DNA from: Bacteriovoracaceae bacterium
GTDB lineage: Bacteria; Bdellovibrionota; Bacteriovoracia; Bacteriovoracales; Bacteriovoracaceae
DNA length: 32,724 nt
Assembly (NCBI GenBank): GCA_017858255.1
Contig: JAFMBV010000034.1
Span: 1-32,724, forward strand
Reading direction: 5' to 3'
A program made the translations under genes and the position numbers. The notes below the pieces were generated by a model. The model was not told the origin of the DNA and did not search any database. It saw only the letters and a list, made by a program, of their open reading frames with translations. Each line of letters starts with the position of its first letter. Within the stretch, counting starts at the first letter, position 1. Below, piece by piece: positions 23,781-32,300 of this stretch.

Positions 23781-24872
23781 ATGATAAAATCTTCAACAAT
23801 TATGAATTATTGGATACTTCTCTCTTTATTATTACTTTCCTTAGATAGTTTTGGTCAGGTAACTGGGCCCTCGCTTTTTAAGGAAACGAAATCCTTGAAC
23901 CCTGCTGTTGTTTCACAAAGGCGGGCCAGAGTTCTCTCTATCAATGGTAAGAAAGAACAAATCGAAAAAAAACAAGACCTCAATAGGATTTCGGGTGGGT
24001 CCACGGCGACTTCAGAAGTGGACTTAAATCGTATAACCGCTTTCTATGGTGGAAAAGGAAGTAGTGGACTAACTTCTGAGATCTTCCTCGACACATCATC
24101 TGGATCACGCACAAACACACTCTCTAGTGACCAAAGCCGTGATGAAAATGAGACTAAGCTTCAATACGGAAACTTTCTTGGTAGCTTTAGTTTTAATCGT
24201 TTTTTCGGCCTAACTCTAGGAATGGTTGAATCTGAATATAAGGAGAACTACAGTGGTACTTATGACAATTTATCTTATGAGAGTAACTTTGCTTTTGAAA
24301 GTAGTACTAAAATTGTCCGCATAGGCTCTGTCTTTAACTTTGGTCTTAATGTTGGTTATTACTTTGAATATGGTTCATCCACTTTTACGAGTGATTCTAG
24401 TGGGCCCGTTGAAGTGGATAACGAATTTACCTATCAAACAGTTGGTATTGGAGTCGGTGGCACTGGAGCCAACTATCATTATGAGTTTTCTTTTGAAAAG
24501 TCCGGTGATGAGGCCAATAAGTTAACAGATTTTAAGACCTTTAGACTTTCAGTAACACTTGAGAAGAGTTTCTCATGGTTCTCCGTTGGATATATTGGTC
24601 GCTATTATATAAATGGATACCTTGATTCAGAAAATATACTTTACAATAATCTTGTTTATGCTGGTTTAACAGATAACAGACTTGAAAATAAATTTAACTT
24701 CTCATTCGGCCGATCTAGGGGTCACTCTTTTAGTGGATCGATTTCCTTTTCCTCAACTGAAGGTGACCAAGGTAGCATTATACGAGGCTTTAGTAATAAT
24801 GATAGTGATGCTAAATATCCTACCGCGATTAAAGAGAGAGGTATCTCTTTAAAGTATTCTTACTCTTTTTAA
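23781..24872 (+). CDS. Predicted outer-membrane beta-barrel protein
   Basis: The 363-residue product has a signal peptide ending near DSFG (residues about 22-25). From residue 125 on it shows alternating aromatic/polar strands (FGLTLGMVESEY, FNFGLNVGYYFEYG, WFSVGYIGRYYING, FNFSFGRSRGH), and it ends in a terminal Phe (KYSYSF), the BAM recognition mark. A preceding linker (30-105) is basic and Ser/Gly-rich. Family not recognised. There are two possible starts, 23781 and 23802, neither with a good ribosome site; both give a signal peptide. Confidence 0.7.
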   Translation: MIKSSTIMNYWILLSLLLLSLDSFGQVTGPSLFKETKSLNPAVVSQRRARVLSINGKKEQIEKKQDLNRISGGSTATSEVDLNRITAFYGGKGSSGLTSEIFLDTSSGSRTNTLSSDQSRDENETKLQYGNFLGSFSFNRFFGLTLGMVESEYKENYSGTYDNLSYESNFAFESSTKIVRIGSVFNFGLNVGYYFEYGSSTFTSDSSGPVEVDNEFTYQTVGIGVGGTGANYHYEFSFEKSGDEANKLTDFKTFRLSVTLEKSFSWFSVGYIGRYYINGYLDSENILYNNLVYAGLTDNRLENKFNFSFGRSRGHSFSGSISFSSTEGDQGSIIRGFSNNDSDAKYPTAIKERGISLKYSYSF

Positions 24873-24925
24873 AATCTGCATTAAAGCTAAGAAGGGAGCG
24901 TCAAAAAACTATTCAACTATAGAGG

Positions 24926-24956
24926 AAAAAAAAAGGGTGCTTTAAAAGCACCCTTT
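24926..24956 (-). terminator. Rho-independent terminator of the peroxidase gene
   Basis: A perfect inverted repeat, AAAGGGTGCTTT (24932-24943) and its complement (24945-24956), is followed on the minus strand by nine T residues (plus-strand A run 24926-24934). It lies 23 bases past the minus-strand stop. It also stands 59 bases beyond the barrel gene on the plus strand, where the T-run is only three. Confidence 0.9.
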
Positions 24957-24979
24957 CATATTGTAAAACTTTTTTTAAC

Positions 24980-27166
24980 TTACAGGCCATCCATATCTTT
25001 GATGGCCTTTTTTACGTCACTATAAACAGGTAGCCATGGACGAAAGGCGTTTTTTACGACCATCTTGTCACCAGGAAAAACTTTTCTTTTACCGTAGAAA
25101 CGATCTTTAAATTCAGGAAAATGTCTAATAATTACATCTGCCATATTTTGTTTCTGAACGTGCTTGATACCACCTTTAGTGTAGTATTCAGCAGTATAGT
25201 AATCAGAAAAGAATGGATCTGCCATAAGTCTTCTTGATGCCATTAGGGCAAAAATATAGAAGGGAGTATTTCCAAAAGCAAATCCTGGATAGCGATCAGC
25301 TTCTGCAAGTGTTCCTATCAAAAGATCCATGGACTCAATGTCATCTTGATAAATCTCTTTTAAGACCTTCACGTCATCTTTGTTTGGCGTAAGTTCTTCA
25401 AATGATCTAATCGCTGGTAAATTAAGCGCTCTACGGAAATCATTGTACTTTGGCACTCCTCTTTCACGATCACGAAAGATATCTACAGCGCCCATGTCCA
25501 TTTTTATGGAATCTCCATGGCCTTTACCAGTATTTCTTTCAGCGACAAAATTCTTCATCCAAGTTGGGTAGTTATGAAGAGTCATCGCTCCAGGAAATGA
25601 AGTACCAAAAGAGTTCAACCATGTGGCGGAACCGTGCTTTGTAAACGTGTCTTTGGCCTGACGAAAGATCATTTCACGAGTCGAAACTTTTCCTGTCACT
25701 TTATTAGTCTTGTCATTTCTTACGTTAACGAAATCGGGTACAAGAGGATGCATTCTATAAACGGCCACAAACTCTTCTGTTAAAGTGAAAGGCACCGAGT
25801 AGAGATCAAGAGTCTTTTTTCCCACAAGTCCTGAGATCAAGTGTTTGATACCACCATCTACTTTTCCTCTCAGGGCCGGTAGGCTGATGCCAGAGACTTC
25901 CTTCATCCCATACCAGTTACTTCTCATACCAATTTGAAGCATTTCATTGTCAAGAAGTGCCGGAGTCCATTCAGACGTATGAATTTTGGCCATCAACGCT
26001 GATGTAATCATTCGTGCCTTTTCGAAAAGGACATCATTACATTCTGATTTAGAAAATCTCTTTCCTTTTGCAGGCACACAAATTTCTTTTCCTATTCTAG
26101 GCTTTAAAATATTGTCAACGATACTGTTGTGCTCAAGATGGAAAAGCGTGTGGATTAACTCGAGACCAACCCACCAATTGTCGTGAAATCCAGTAATAGG
26201 AAGACCATCTTTTCCATAAACCAAACGGCGGTTCTTTGCATCTACTGCGATTTTACCATCAGGAAGGAGACGGCCCGTAGGTACTCCTTTTGAGTTGTAT
26301 TCACTTCTTACTTTTTTAATGGTTTCAGGGTCACTTCCGTAAATCTGTGAAGCATCCCACCAGTGAGTCACTCTATTTCTAAAAGTTTTATCATAGCCAT
26401 GACTTTCTAAAGACTTTTCTTTGTTTGATTCTGTTTGGGTAGCAGGAATTTTCATGCCACCTTTAAAGTGTTCGTGAGACTTATGAGCATCGATATTGTA
26501 GGACTTGCTTTTTGAATTCTTGCCGTGAGTAAACCAGTCATGATTCATGGCCTGAAGCCAAGCAGTCGCTAAAACGTTAATAACAGGAGCATCAACTTGT
26601 TTACCATTCCTAGAGAGAAGCTTTTCACTGATCTCTAATGGACTTGGTGTCATGAGGTCCTGTTTCGAAGTTTCCGCAATTGTATCTGGGTTAATATTAC
26701 GACCAAATCTTTGATGAACAGCACCCATTCTTAATTGATTGGTGAGATTCTTATCTTTATCACTTAGGTGTTCAGGGTTTTTATGAAAGTAACAATCTCC
26801 ATAAGCACTACGGTGAACACGTTTCATGACTTTATCGCAGTCGATATTTTCATTTGGACTAACACCTGTATCAAAGAGGTTCTCTTCAAGGAGCTCTTGT
26901 CTCCTGCCAGAGAGCTCAAGCGAGTATTTAAGATTACTCTTTGAACCGACAGCACCTACAAATTTTAATTTATTCTTCTTACCGGTGTAACCGTCATAGC
27001 CGAACTTTGACCAATCTTTACCTCGGTGTTCCCAATAATCTTGATCGGCCTGCTCTTTTGTACGAGGATCTTTTTCAGAAGATAGCTCTCTTTTAATATT
27101 CTTATTGCCGGTACATGATGCCAATACTAAGACCAGTATCAATAGTAAGTTGTCCACTTTATACAC
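24980..27166 (-). CDS. Lipoprotein animal-type heme peroxidase, alpha-dioxygenase/COX-like
   Basis: The 728-residue product starts at GTG (GGAGG five bases upstream) with a lipoprotein signal (LLLILVLVLASC, Cys18). The distal heme pocket reads AWLQAMNHDWF (Gln205, His209), matching the HDW of plant alpha-dioxygenases. RVTHWWDASQIYGSD is the conserved substrate-arch segment. LELIHTLFHLEHN is the family helix. EEFVAVYRMHPLVPD gives the Tyr470-x-x-His473 pair equivalent to the radical Tyr and proximal heme His of COX and alpha-dioxygenase. Family knowledge thus predicts oxygenation of fatty acids to hydroperoxides in the envelope; plain peroxidase activity is the alternative. Divergent lipoprotein and catalase-like genes sit upstream. 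Confidence 0.85.
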   Translation of the reverse strand: MYKVDNLLLILVLVLASCTGNKNIKRELSSEKDPRTKEQADQDYWEHRGKDWSKFGYDGYTGKKNKLKFVGAVGSKSNLKYSLELSGRRQELLEENLFDTGVSPNENIDCDKVMKRVHRSAYGDCYFHKNPEHLSDKDKNLTNQLRMGAVHQRFGRNINPDTIAETSKQDLMTPSPLEISEKLLSRNGKQVDAPVINVLATAWLQAMNHDWFTHGKNSKSKSYNIDAHKSHEHFKGGMKIPATQTESNKEKSLESHGYDKTFRNRVTHWWDASQIYGSDPETIKKVRSEYNSKGVPTGRLLPDGKIAVDAKNRRLVYGKDGLPITGFHDNWWVGLELIHTLFHLEHNSIVDNILKPRIGKEICVPAKGKRFSKSECNDVLFEKARMITSALMAKIHTSEWTPALLDNEMLQIGMRSNWYGMKEVSGISLPALRGKVDGGIKHLISGLVGKKTLDLYSVPFTLTEEFVAVYRMHPLVPDFVNVRNDKTNKVTGKVSTREMIFRQAKDTFTKHGSATWLNSFGTSFPGAMTLHNYPTWMKNFVAERNTGKGHGDSIKMDMGAVDIFRDRERGVPKYNDFRRALNLPAIRSFEELTPNKDDVKVLKEIYQDDIESMDLLIGTLAEADRYPGFAFGNTPFYIFALMASRRLMADPFFSDYYTAEYYTKGGIKHVQKQNMADVIIRHFPEFKDRFYGKRKVFPGDKMVVKNAFRPWLPVYSDVKKAIKDMDGL

Positions 27167-27361
27167 AAGTGCCTCCAGTTGAGGGTTAAATCCTCTAAAA
27201 GAATAACATGTAGAGAGATTTTGGTTAATCGTGTAAATAATGCTTTATTTTTGCCGTATCCCAGTAACTGAGTAATTTGATGGGGCAAAAATTGGCGCAT
27301 ACCATTCAGCTTTTTAACGTGAGAATATAAAGATGTTTTAATTTTATCAGAGGGCTTCATT

Positions 27362-28396
27362 ATGAAATCACTTTTATTCTTCTTTTCTCTTTTAATCCTT
27401 GGTTCCTGTTCGACTGTAAATGAATGGCGAAGGCCGGCCAGCTTTGGTAGGGATTTAACGGGATCATACCTCGGAGTCGCTGACTATAAGTTTGCTCATA
27501 AGGGGCCAAATAATGCAGCTTCTCGATTATATCTACATGAAATAGAAGGTGAAAAAGGAAGCTATTACGCTCTCATCCATGAATATGTAAATCTCCTTAA
27601 TATGTTCCCTGAATATGTGGCCGCAGCTAAGGCGCCAGCGATTAATAAAATTATTGGTTATTTAAAAGACATCACGAGTAAAATTGAGGTCTACAAAATG
27701 ACACCAACAGCGATTGAGGGTGAGTTTCACTTCTACCCTATTAAGGTAGATGGAGAGAAACTTGTTGTAGTATCAACAGATAAGCCTCGTCATCTTAAGC
27801 TGAAGAAGGGTTCAGATCTGGAACATCCACTAGAAGGTGCAATTATCACGTCTAATGGAGGAAAGGGACAACCTAAGGAAATCTTCTTTCCAGAAGACAA
27901 CGATAAAAAATATAATGGTATCCAGTACACAATCGCTAGCTTCGTTTATAAAAAGATTGGTTTAGACTCTACATGGAGAAAGAGCTTTCTTCCTGGACCT
28001 TACCTATCTGCTTATGGTCGCCTTAACGATGTCGTCCTAGATCTGAAAAACGAAGGTAATCAAAATATAAGCACCTTTAAAATTAATCCCGCAATGGCAA
28101 AAAAATCTAAAAGGTCGAGAGGGAGAATGTTTACAAATAAAAAGAGTGCCTTCCTTGAAGGTACCTATGAGACGATAGAGCCGGCAGAAGGTATGTTTCT
28201 TTTTAAACCAATTAAAAGTAATAAGAAGACAAATAGCGAATTATCCTCACGTATAGGTTTATTTATCGACATTTTTGATGCAACAAAGGCGTTGAATCAA
28301 GATGTTGTTGAGTTAGTACTTGTTGATCCAGAACATCCAGAAGACTTCTTAATGTATTACGAACATCCCGAAAATGGTGAAGGTGAAACTAAGTAG
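27362..28396 (+). CDS. Lipoprotein of unknown function
   Basis: The signal MKSLLFFFSLLILGSC has a lipobox with Cys16, followed by STVNEW. The remaining 328 residues are soluble, mixed alpha/beta, with lysine-rich stretches (KKSKRSRGRMFTNKK) and no motif known to me. GAGGG lies eight bases before the ATG. It is divergent from the heme peroxidase, 195 bases apart, and 25 bases ahead of the catalase-like gene, with which it is probably co-transcribed. The position suggests a role in the same pathway, perhaps as a partner or anchor, but this is inference. Confidence 0.65.
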   Translation: MKSLLFFFSLLILGSCSTVNEWRRPASFGRDLTGSYLGVADYKFAHKGPNNAASRLYLHEIEGEKGSYYALIHEYVNLLNMFPEYVAAAKAPAINKIIGYLKDITSKIEVYKMTPTAIEGEFHFYPIKVDGEKLVVVSTDKPRHLKLKKGSDLEHPLEGAIITSNGGKGQPKEIFFPEDNDKKYNGIQYTIASFVYKKIGLDSTWRKSFLPGPYLSAYGRLNDVVLDLKNEGNQNISTFKINPAMAKKSKRSRGRMFTNKKSAFLEGTYETIEPAEGMFLFKPIKSNKKTNSELSSRIGLFIDIFDATKALNQDVVELVLVDPEHPEDFLMYYEHPENGEGETK

Positions 28397-28421
28397 TCAT
28401 ATTAAATAAAAGAGGATCAAC

Positions 28422-29375
28422 ATGAAGTTTCTTACTATAGTTTTGTTAGCATTTGTTTACTCTGGTGTTAGCTCTGCCGGTTTTTCATTATCATCAAATT
28501 ATCAAAACCTTAGTGGTTGTGAAAAGCAAAGTATTCTATGGGAAGAGGTTGAAAAGACTCAGCATTCTGCTTTACCCGAATATCATAAATTTGGCGCCCT
28601 TCAACTTTTGGGCATGACTGTTCAAGAAATGACCAAGAAGAAATCCTTGAATTCTGATGTGGCTCCAAAGAAATGGAAGAAGTTTTTACACCGTAGAGGA
28701 TCAGTAGCTAAGGTTAAAATTATTCCAACAGAGAGTAGCTCTTATACGGGAGTATTTTCTGGTGCAGAATGTGCATTGATGAGATTAAGCATTACTTATC
28801 GTCCAACTAAGAAAAGAAAATTTGCACCAGGTCTAGCTCTTAAAGTTTTAAGGAATGGGGTTCCAAGTGCAAATGTTTCTGCGCTCTATCGCCTTGATGG
28901 CCAAGAAGATAATTACAATTTCTTTGAAAACCCACTCTCAAATATTGTGCCTATCGGTCGCGACATTGGACTTAAACTGGTTCATGGCATCTTTAAGCGG
29001 GTCACAGATTACCCAGAAGAATTGCTCATGACCCACTTTGGTGATCTTAATGCCCAAGGAGAAAAGGTCTCCTCTCCAAGAGCTCCACGTCAGGTATTTT
29101 TTGTGCCAAACCCTAAGCTAGAGGGCAGCTCAGATAAGCATGATGTAAGAGAAGACTTTCACAAAATTCCTGCTGGCACTCTGCTCTATAGTATTTATGC
29201 TGTTGCGCAGAAGCATTCAAAGTTCAATTACTACGATTATGAAGACGAGAATGCAGAAGCGTTCTTAAAGGACTCAGTGAAAATCGCTGATGTTATTACG
29301 ACCTCCCCTTTCTTGTCCTCTGAATTTGGTGATACTGGTATCTTCTTTCGCCACGAAGTACGTCCCAAAAAGTAA
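28422..29375 (+). CDS. Secreted catalase-fold heme protein (y4iL/allene-oxide-synthase-like)
   Basis: A signal peptide (ending VSSA, residue about 19) precedes a domain with the catalase core pattern. FLHRRGSVAKVKI resembles the distal VHARG segment with His90. TGVFSGAECALMRLSITY matches the RFS strand, PGLALKVLRNG the RGFALK segment, and DGQEDNYNFFENP the GNNTPVFF segment. The classical catalase proximal R-x-x-x-Y helix is not evident, so heme ligation is uncertain. At 317 residues it is of the small catalase-related class that includes coral allene oxide synthase and bacterial y4iL-like proteins, which act on fatty-acid hydroperoxides or are uncharacterised. Family call from motif memory. 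AGAGGA supports the start. It follows the lipoprotein gene. Confidence 0.55.
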   Translation: MKFLTIVLLAFVYSGVSSAGFSLSSNYQNLSGCEKQSILWEEVEKTQHSALPEYHKFGALQLLGMTVQEMTKKKSLNSDVAPKKWKKFLHRRGSVAKVKIIPTESSSYTGVFSGAECALMRLSITYRPTKKRKFAPGLALKVLRNGVPSANVSALYRLDGQEDNYNFFENPLSNIVPIGRDIGLKLVHGIFKRVTDYPEELLMTHFGDLNAQGEKVSSPRAPRQVFFVPNPKLEGSSDKHDVREDFHKIPAGTLLYSIYAVAQKHSKFNYYDYEDENAEAFLKDSVKIADVITTSPFLSSEFGDTGIFFRHEVRPKK

Positions 29376-29447
29376 TTGCCTTGTCTACCACCTTTCTAGC
29401 GACACTCTTATAGTCTAGGCCTATAGTTTATGTTCAATGGAGGAATC

Positions 29448-29969
29448 ATGAAAATTAGAAATGTTATTTTAGCTCTCTTTATGAGTATGGCACATGTATT
29501 TGCTGGAGATCTTTATAGTCTTGAAGTTGTAAAAACAGACGGGGAAAAGCTTAAACTCGCTGATCTTAAGGGCAAAACAGTGCTCTTTGTTAATGTCGCG
29601 ACAAGGTGTGGCTATACTGGTCAGCTTGATGATTTAGAAAAGCTCTACCAAAAATATAAGGCCAAGAACTTTATGATAGTAGGAGTTCCTTCAAATGATT
29701 TTGGTGGTCAAACACCAGAAGGTAATAAAGAGGTCGCCAAATTTTGTCGCCTTAAGTACGGAGTCACCTTTCCTCTAACAACAAAAACACCAGTTATCGG
29801 AAATAAGAAGCCCGAACTTATTAAGCTCCTTCTAAATGGTGGTGGTGATATTGGTTGGAACTTTGAAAAGTTTCTTGTTAACAAAGAGGGAAAGGTTGTT
29901 GGCCGCTTCAAAAGCTCAGTTACTCCTCTTTCAAATGACCTTACTAAAAAAATCGAATCTATTCTTTAG
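29448..29969 (+). CDS. Exported glutathione peroxidase-family protein
   Basis: The 173-residue product has a signal peptide (MKIRNVILALFMSMAHVFA), then a thioredoxin-fold GPx domain. It shows NVATRCGYTGQ with peroxidatic Cys54, PSNDFGGQTPEGN with Gln88, and WNFEKFLV with Trp137 and Asn138, the full catalytic tetrad. The family reduces H2O2 and lipid hydroperoxides using glutathione or thioredoxin; a possible resolving Cys100 suggests thioredoxin-type reduction. Periplasmic export is less usual. The ATG at 29448 follows GGAGGA; an earlier ATG at 29430 would precede it. It lies 72 bases after the catalase-like gene and overlaps the convergent DUF5522 gene by 11 bases. Confidence 0.92.
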   Translation: MKIRNVILALFMSMAHVFAGDLYSLEVVKTDGEKLKLADLKGKTVLFVNVATRCGYTGQLDDLEKLYQKYKAKNFMIVGVPSNDFGGQTPEGNKEVAKFCRLKYGVTFPLTTKTPVIGNKKPELIKLLLNGGGDIGWNFEKFLVNKEGKVVGRFKSSVTPLSNDLTKKIESIL

Positions 29970-30390
29970 TGAAAAAGGTTTCTACGGTGGGCAAATCTAG
30001 TTCTTGCTCACCGAAGTGATTTTTTAGAAAAATATCTTTTAGTTGCAACCTGCCCTTTTTTACAAGGCCCGCAGTAACTCCCTTAAGAGAAAAAAAGTAA
30101 TAATCTTTAAAATTGAACTTGGTTACTTTGTTCTTACTTTTATTTCCGAAGGCCTCATTCAAAAGATTTTGACCTAAGGTATCTTGATCGCCGAGGGCCT
30201 CTGTGATGATCGCGTTAGCTTTACTCATGTTCACTTGATCAACCTGCTTGAACTCGAGTCCAAAACTATTTAAGGTTGTGCCGTAAGGGCAGTGAAGACA
30301 ATTGGTGCGACAGCAAGATCCTCTGTTCTTTAAAAATTGAGCAGTGTGGACATTGTCGCCTTCATCATTAATGTAAAAAAGTTCTGCCAT
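29959..30390 (-). CDS. DUF5522-type Cys-rich protein
   Basis: The first 37 residues match DUF5522: FYINDEGDNVHTAQFL followed by NRGSCCRTNCLHCPYG, with Cys26, 27, 31 and 34 in a CCx3CxxC arrangement that could bind metal or an iron-sulfur cluster. The remaining 105 residues are a soluble domain not known to me. Many DUF5522 proteins are only about 50-70 residues, so this one has an added domain. It is convergent with the GPx gene and overlaps it tail-to-tail by 11 bases. It is cytoplasmic by absence of a signal. Confidence 0.75.
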   Translation of the reverse strand: MAELFYINDEGDNVHTAQFLKNRGSCCRTNCLHCPYGTTLNSFGLEFKQVDQVNMSKANAIITEALGDQDTLGQNLLNEAFGNKSKNKVTKFNFKDYYFFSLKGVTAGLVKKGRLQLKDIFLKNHFGEQELDLPTVETFFTKE

Positions 30391-30478
30391 TTAAATCTCT
30401 ACTTTTTTTTGTTTATTCTTTATAACATCTATAATGTGCCCTGTCCCCTACCCTTGAGCTTTTGTAATCAAGTTTAGT

Positions 30479-31351
30479 TTAAAGGCCATGCTCAACATCC
30501 TTCAAAAACTTTCTTAGTTTCTTATGACTAGCTTCAGGCTTCTCTGTAAATACAGAGTGACTGGCACCCTTGATAACGGCAACCTGTGAATTTTTTATTT
30601 TTTTGGAGAACCTGTGGGCACTCTCTGGAGTTGCTTCATCATATTGGCCGACAATAAAAAGTGTCGGAATTTTTACCTTGGTGAGATCTTTGAGACGGTC
30701 ATATTTTTTTAAGGTGCCAGTAGAACAAAATTCACTTGGTCCCCACATATGGCCATATACTCTCTCTCCATGATGGTTAATTATACGCGGCGGTGCCCAT
30801 TCAGGCCGACTCTTAAGGCGGTAGACGTGTTTGGCATAATAATTCTTTACGGCCTTTTTGTAGACCAATGAATCCGTGGCACCTATTTCCTGACAGTAAT
30901 TAATTACCTTCTGTGTTTCATTAGGCATTTTCTTAATTAAGCGGTTTGCGTCTTGCTCCCATATCTTTGTGGAAAACATTGGTGATTGGAAAGTTAAGGA
31001 TGCCACTCCCCGACCCTTTTTTCGCAAATAGTATTCGAGTGCTAAAGTTGTTCCCCAACTCGATCCAAGAAGATGAAAGCGTTCAATCCGCAGGTGAGAG
31101 ACAAGGGCCTCTAAATTATTAACAAAGGTCTCTATCTTCATGTCTTTCTTTTCGATGGAGCTTGAAAGTCCCGAACCGATTTGGTCGTAAAGAACGACCC
31201 TTCTTTCATCGCCTAACCAAGTTAAGGAATATTGAGAAAGATGGGTTCCGCCAGGTCCGCCATGAAGGCCAATAATCGGCAGGTTATCTTTAGTTCCTCG
31301 GCCTTTAGAAATATAAAATGTTTTACCGATTTCTTGCTCTATGTAGGGCAA
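30479..31351 (-). CDS. Proline iminopeptidase-like alpha/beta hydrolase (S33)
   Basis: The 290-residue product shows the S33 peptidase set: oxyanion HGGPGG (30-35), YDQIGSG, nucleophile Ser98 in GSSWGTTLALEY, Asp238 in VGQYDEATPE and His265 in GASHSVF. Members remove N-terminal proline or act as amino-acid amidases; the exact substrate cannot be told. No signal peptide, so cytoplasmic. The start is TTG (31351), with AGGAGG four bases upstream and no in-frame ATG near. The GGPG-SWG pattern and length (about 290) are typical of the PIP family. Confidence 0.88.
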   Translation of the reverse strand: MPYIEQEIGKTFYISKGRGTKDNLPIIGLHGGPGGTHLSQYSLTWLGDERRVVLYDQIGSGLSSSIEKKDMKIETFVNNLEALVSHLRIERFHLLGSSWGTTLALEYYLRKKGRGVASLTFQSPMFSTKIWEQDANRLIKKMPNETQKVINYCQEIGATDSLVYKKAVKNYYAKHVYRLKSRPEWAPPRIINHHGERVYGHMWGPSEFCSTGTLKKYDRLKDLTKVKIPTLFIVGQYDEATPESAHRFSKKIKNSQVAVIKGASHSVFTEKPEASHKKLRKFLKDVEHGL

Positions 31352-31418
31352 AATCCCTCCTAGTGTTATAATTCAATTAGTGGCATTATAGATTTTTTTA
31401 CCCAATCTCTGAGGTTTC

Positions 31419-32300
31419 ATGCCTGTTATAAAAACTCTCGAAGAGTTAAAAAATTATCCTTTTTCTCCATATGACGGACCAAGAAAGGTTCTAATGGTAA
31501 AGCCGGATTACTACAATGTTACCTACAAGATTAATCCGCATATGGTTGATGGGGAAGGGCAATTACCTATAATTGACGAAAAGCGGGCGCTTTTTCAGTG
31601 GGAAAAACTAAAGGCCAAAATAGAAGAGTTGGGTCTGAAGGTTTTCGTCATTCCAGGTCAAGAAGGTTTTCCTGACATGGTTTTTGCAGCGAATCAATCA
31701 CTGTCAGTCGATTCAAGACATATTATTTTAAGCAAGATGACCCATGAAGAGAGAAAGGGCGAAGTCCCCTTCTTTGAAGACTTCTTTGAAAATCACGGCA
31801 TTGAGGCCAAGCATTTGCCAGACGAAGTTGAGCAGTTTGAAGGGACAGGAGATGCTCTTTGGCACTTTGGAATGGATCTTCTTTGGTGTGGCCATGGATT
31901 TCGTACAGACCTAAAAGCAGTTGAGCACTTAGGTGATACTCTGGGTCTTGCAGTAGTTCCTTTAAAACTTATTGATGAAAATTTTTATCACCTTGATACC
32001 TGTATGTGCATTCTCGACAGTAAAACTGTCGTATGGACACCAAAGGCATTTAGCGAAGAGTCTCAGGAGATCATAGACAGCTTCTTTCCTGTCACCATCG
32101 AAGTTCCTTACGAAGAGGCCAAAGAAACTCTCGCCTGCAACAGCTGGAGCGTTGATGGGCATAACGTACTTATTCCACAGGGAACTCTTACTCTAAAAGA
32201 GAAACTTGAAAATCATAATTTTACTGTTCATGAGCTTGATACGAGTGAGTTTAAAAAGGCTGGAGGCTCAATTTTTTGTATGAAATTGGCCTTTTCCTAA
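31419..32300 (+). CDS. Dimethylargininase/amidinotransferase-family enzyme
   Basis: The 293-residue product has the guanidino-modifying fold: PDMVFAANQSL (85-95), the acidic EGTGDALW (141-148), His191 in YHLDTCMC and the nucleophile Cys287 in GGSIFCMKL near the C-terminus. Such enzymes hydrolyse dimethylarginine to citrulline or act on arginine/ornithine. Substrate specificity cannot be read off, but the length and motifs fit DDAH-like proteins. GAGG is five bases before the ATG. No signal, so cytoplasmic. It overlaps the convergent FliL-like gene by four bases. With the arginine deiminase at 19526 it is the second member of this superfamily here. Confidence 0.85.
   Translation: MPVIKTLEELKNYPFSPYDGPRKVLMVKPDYYNVTYKINPHMVDGEGQLPIIDEKRALFQWEKLKAKIEELGLKVFVIPGQEGFPDMVFAANQSLSVDSRHIILSKMTHEERKGEVPFFEDFFENHGIEAKHLPDEVEQFEGTGDALWHFGMDLLWCGHGFRTDLKAVEHLGDTLGLAVVPLKLIDENFYHLDTCMCILDSKTVVWTPKAFSEESQEIIDSFFPVTIEVPYEEAKETLACNSWSVDGHNVLIPQGTLTLKEKLENHNFTVHELDTSEFKKAGGSIFCMKLAFS

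Noticed and set aside
27139-27360. Minus-strand open frame of 73 codons in the gap between the peroxidase and lipoprotein genes
   Set aside because: It overlaps the peroxidase start and fills the divergent promoter region, and has no ribosome site, composition or motif of a real protein.
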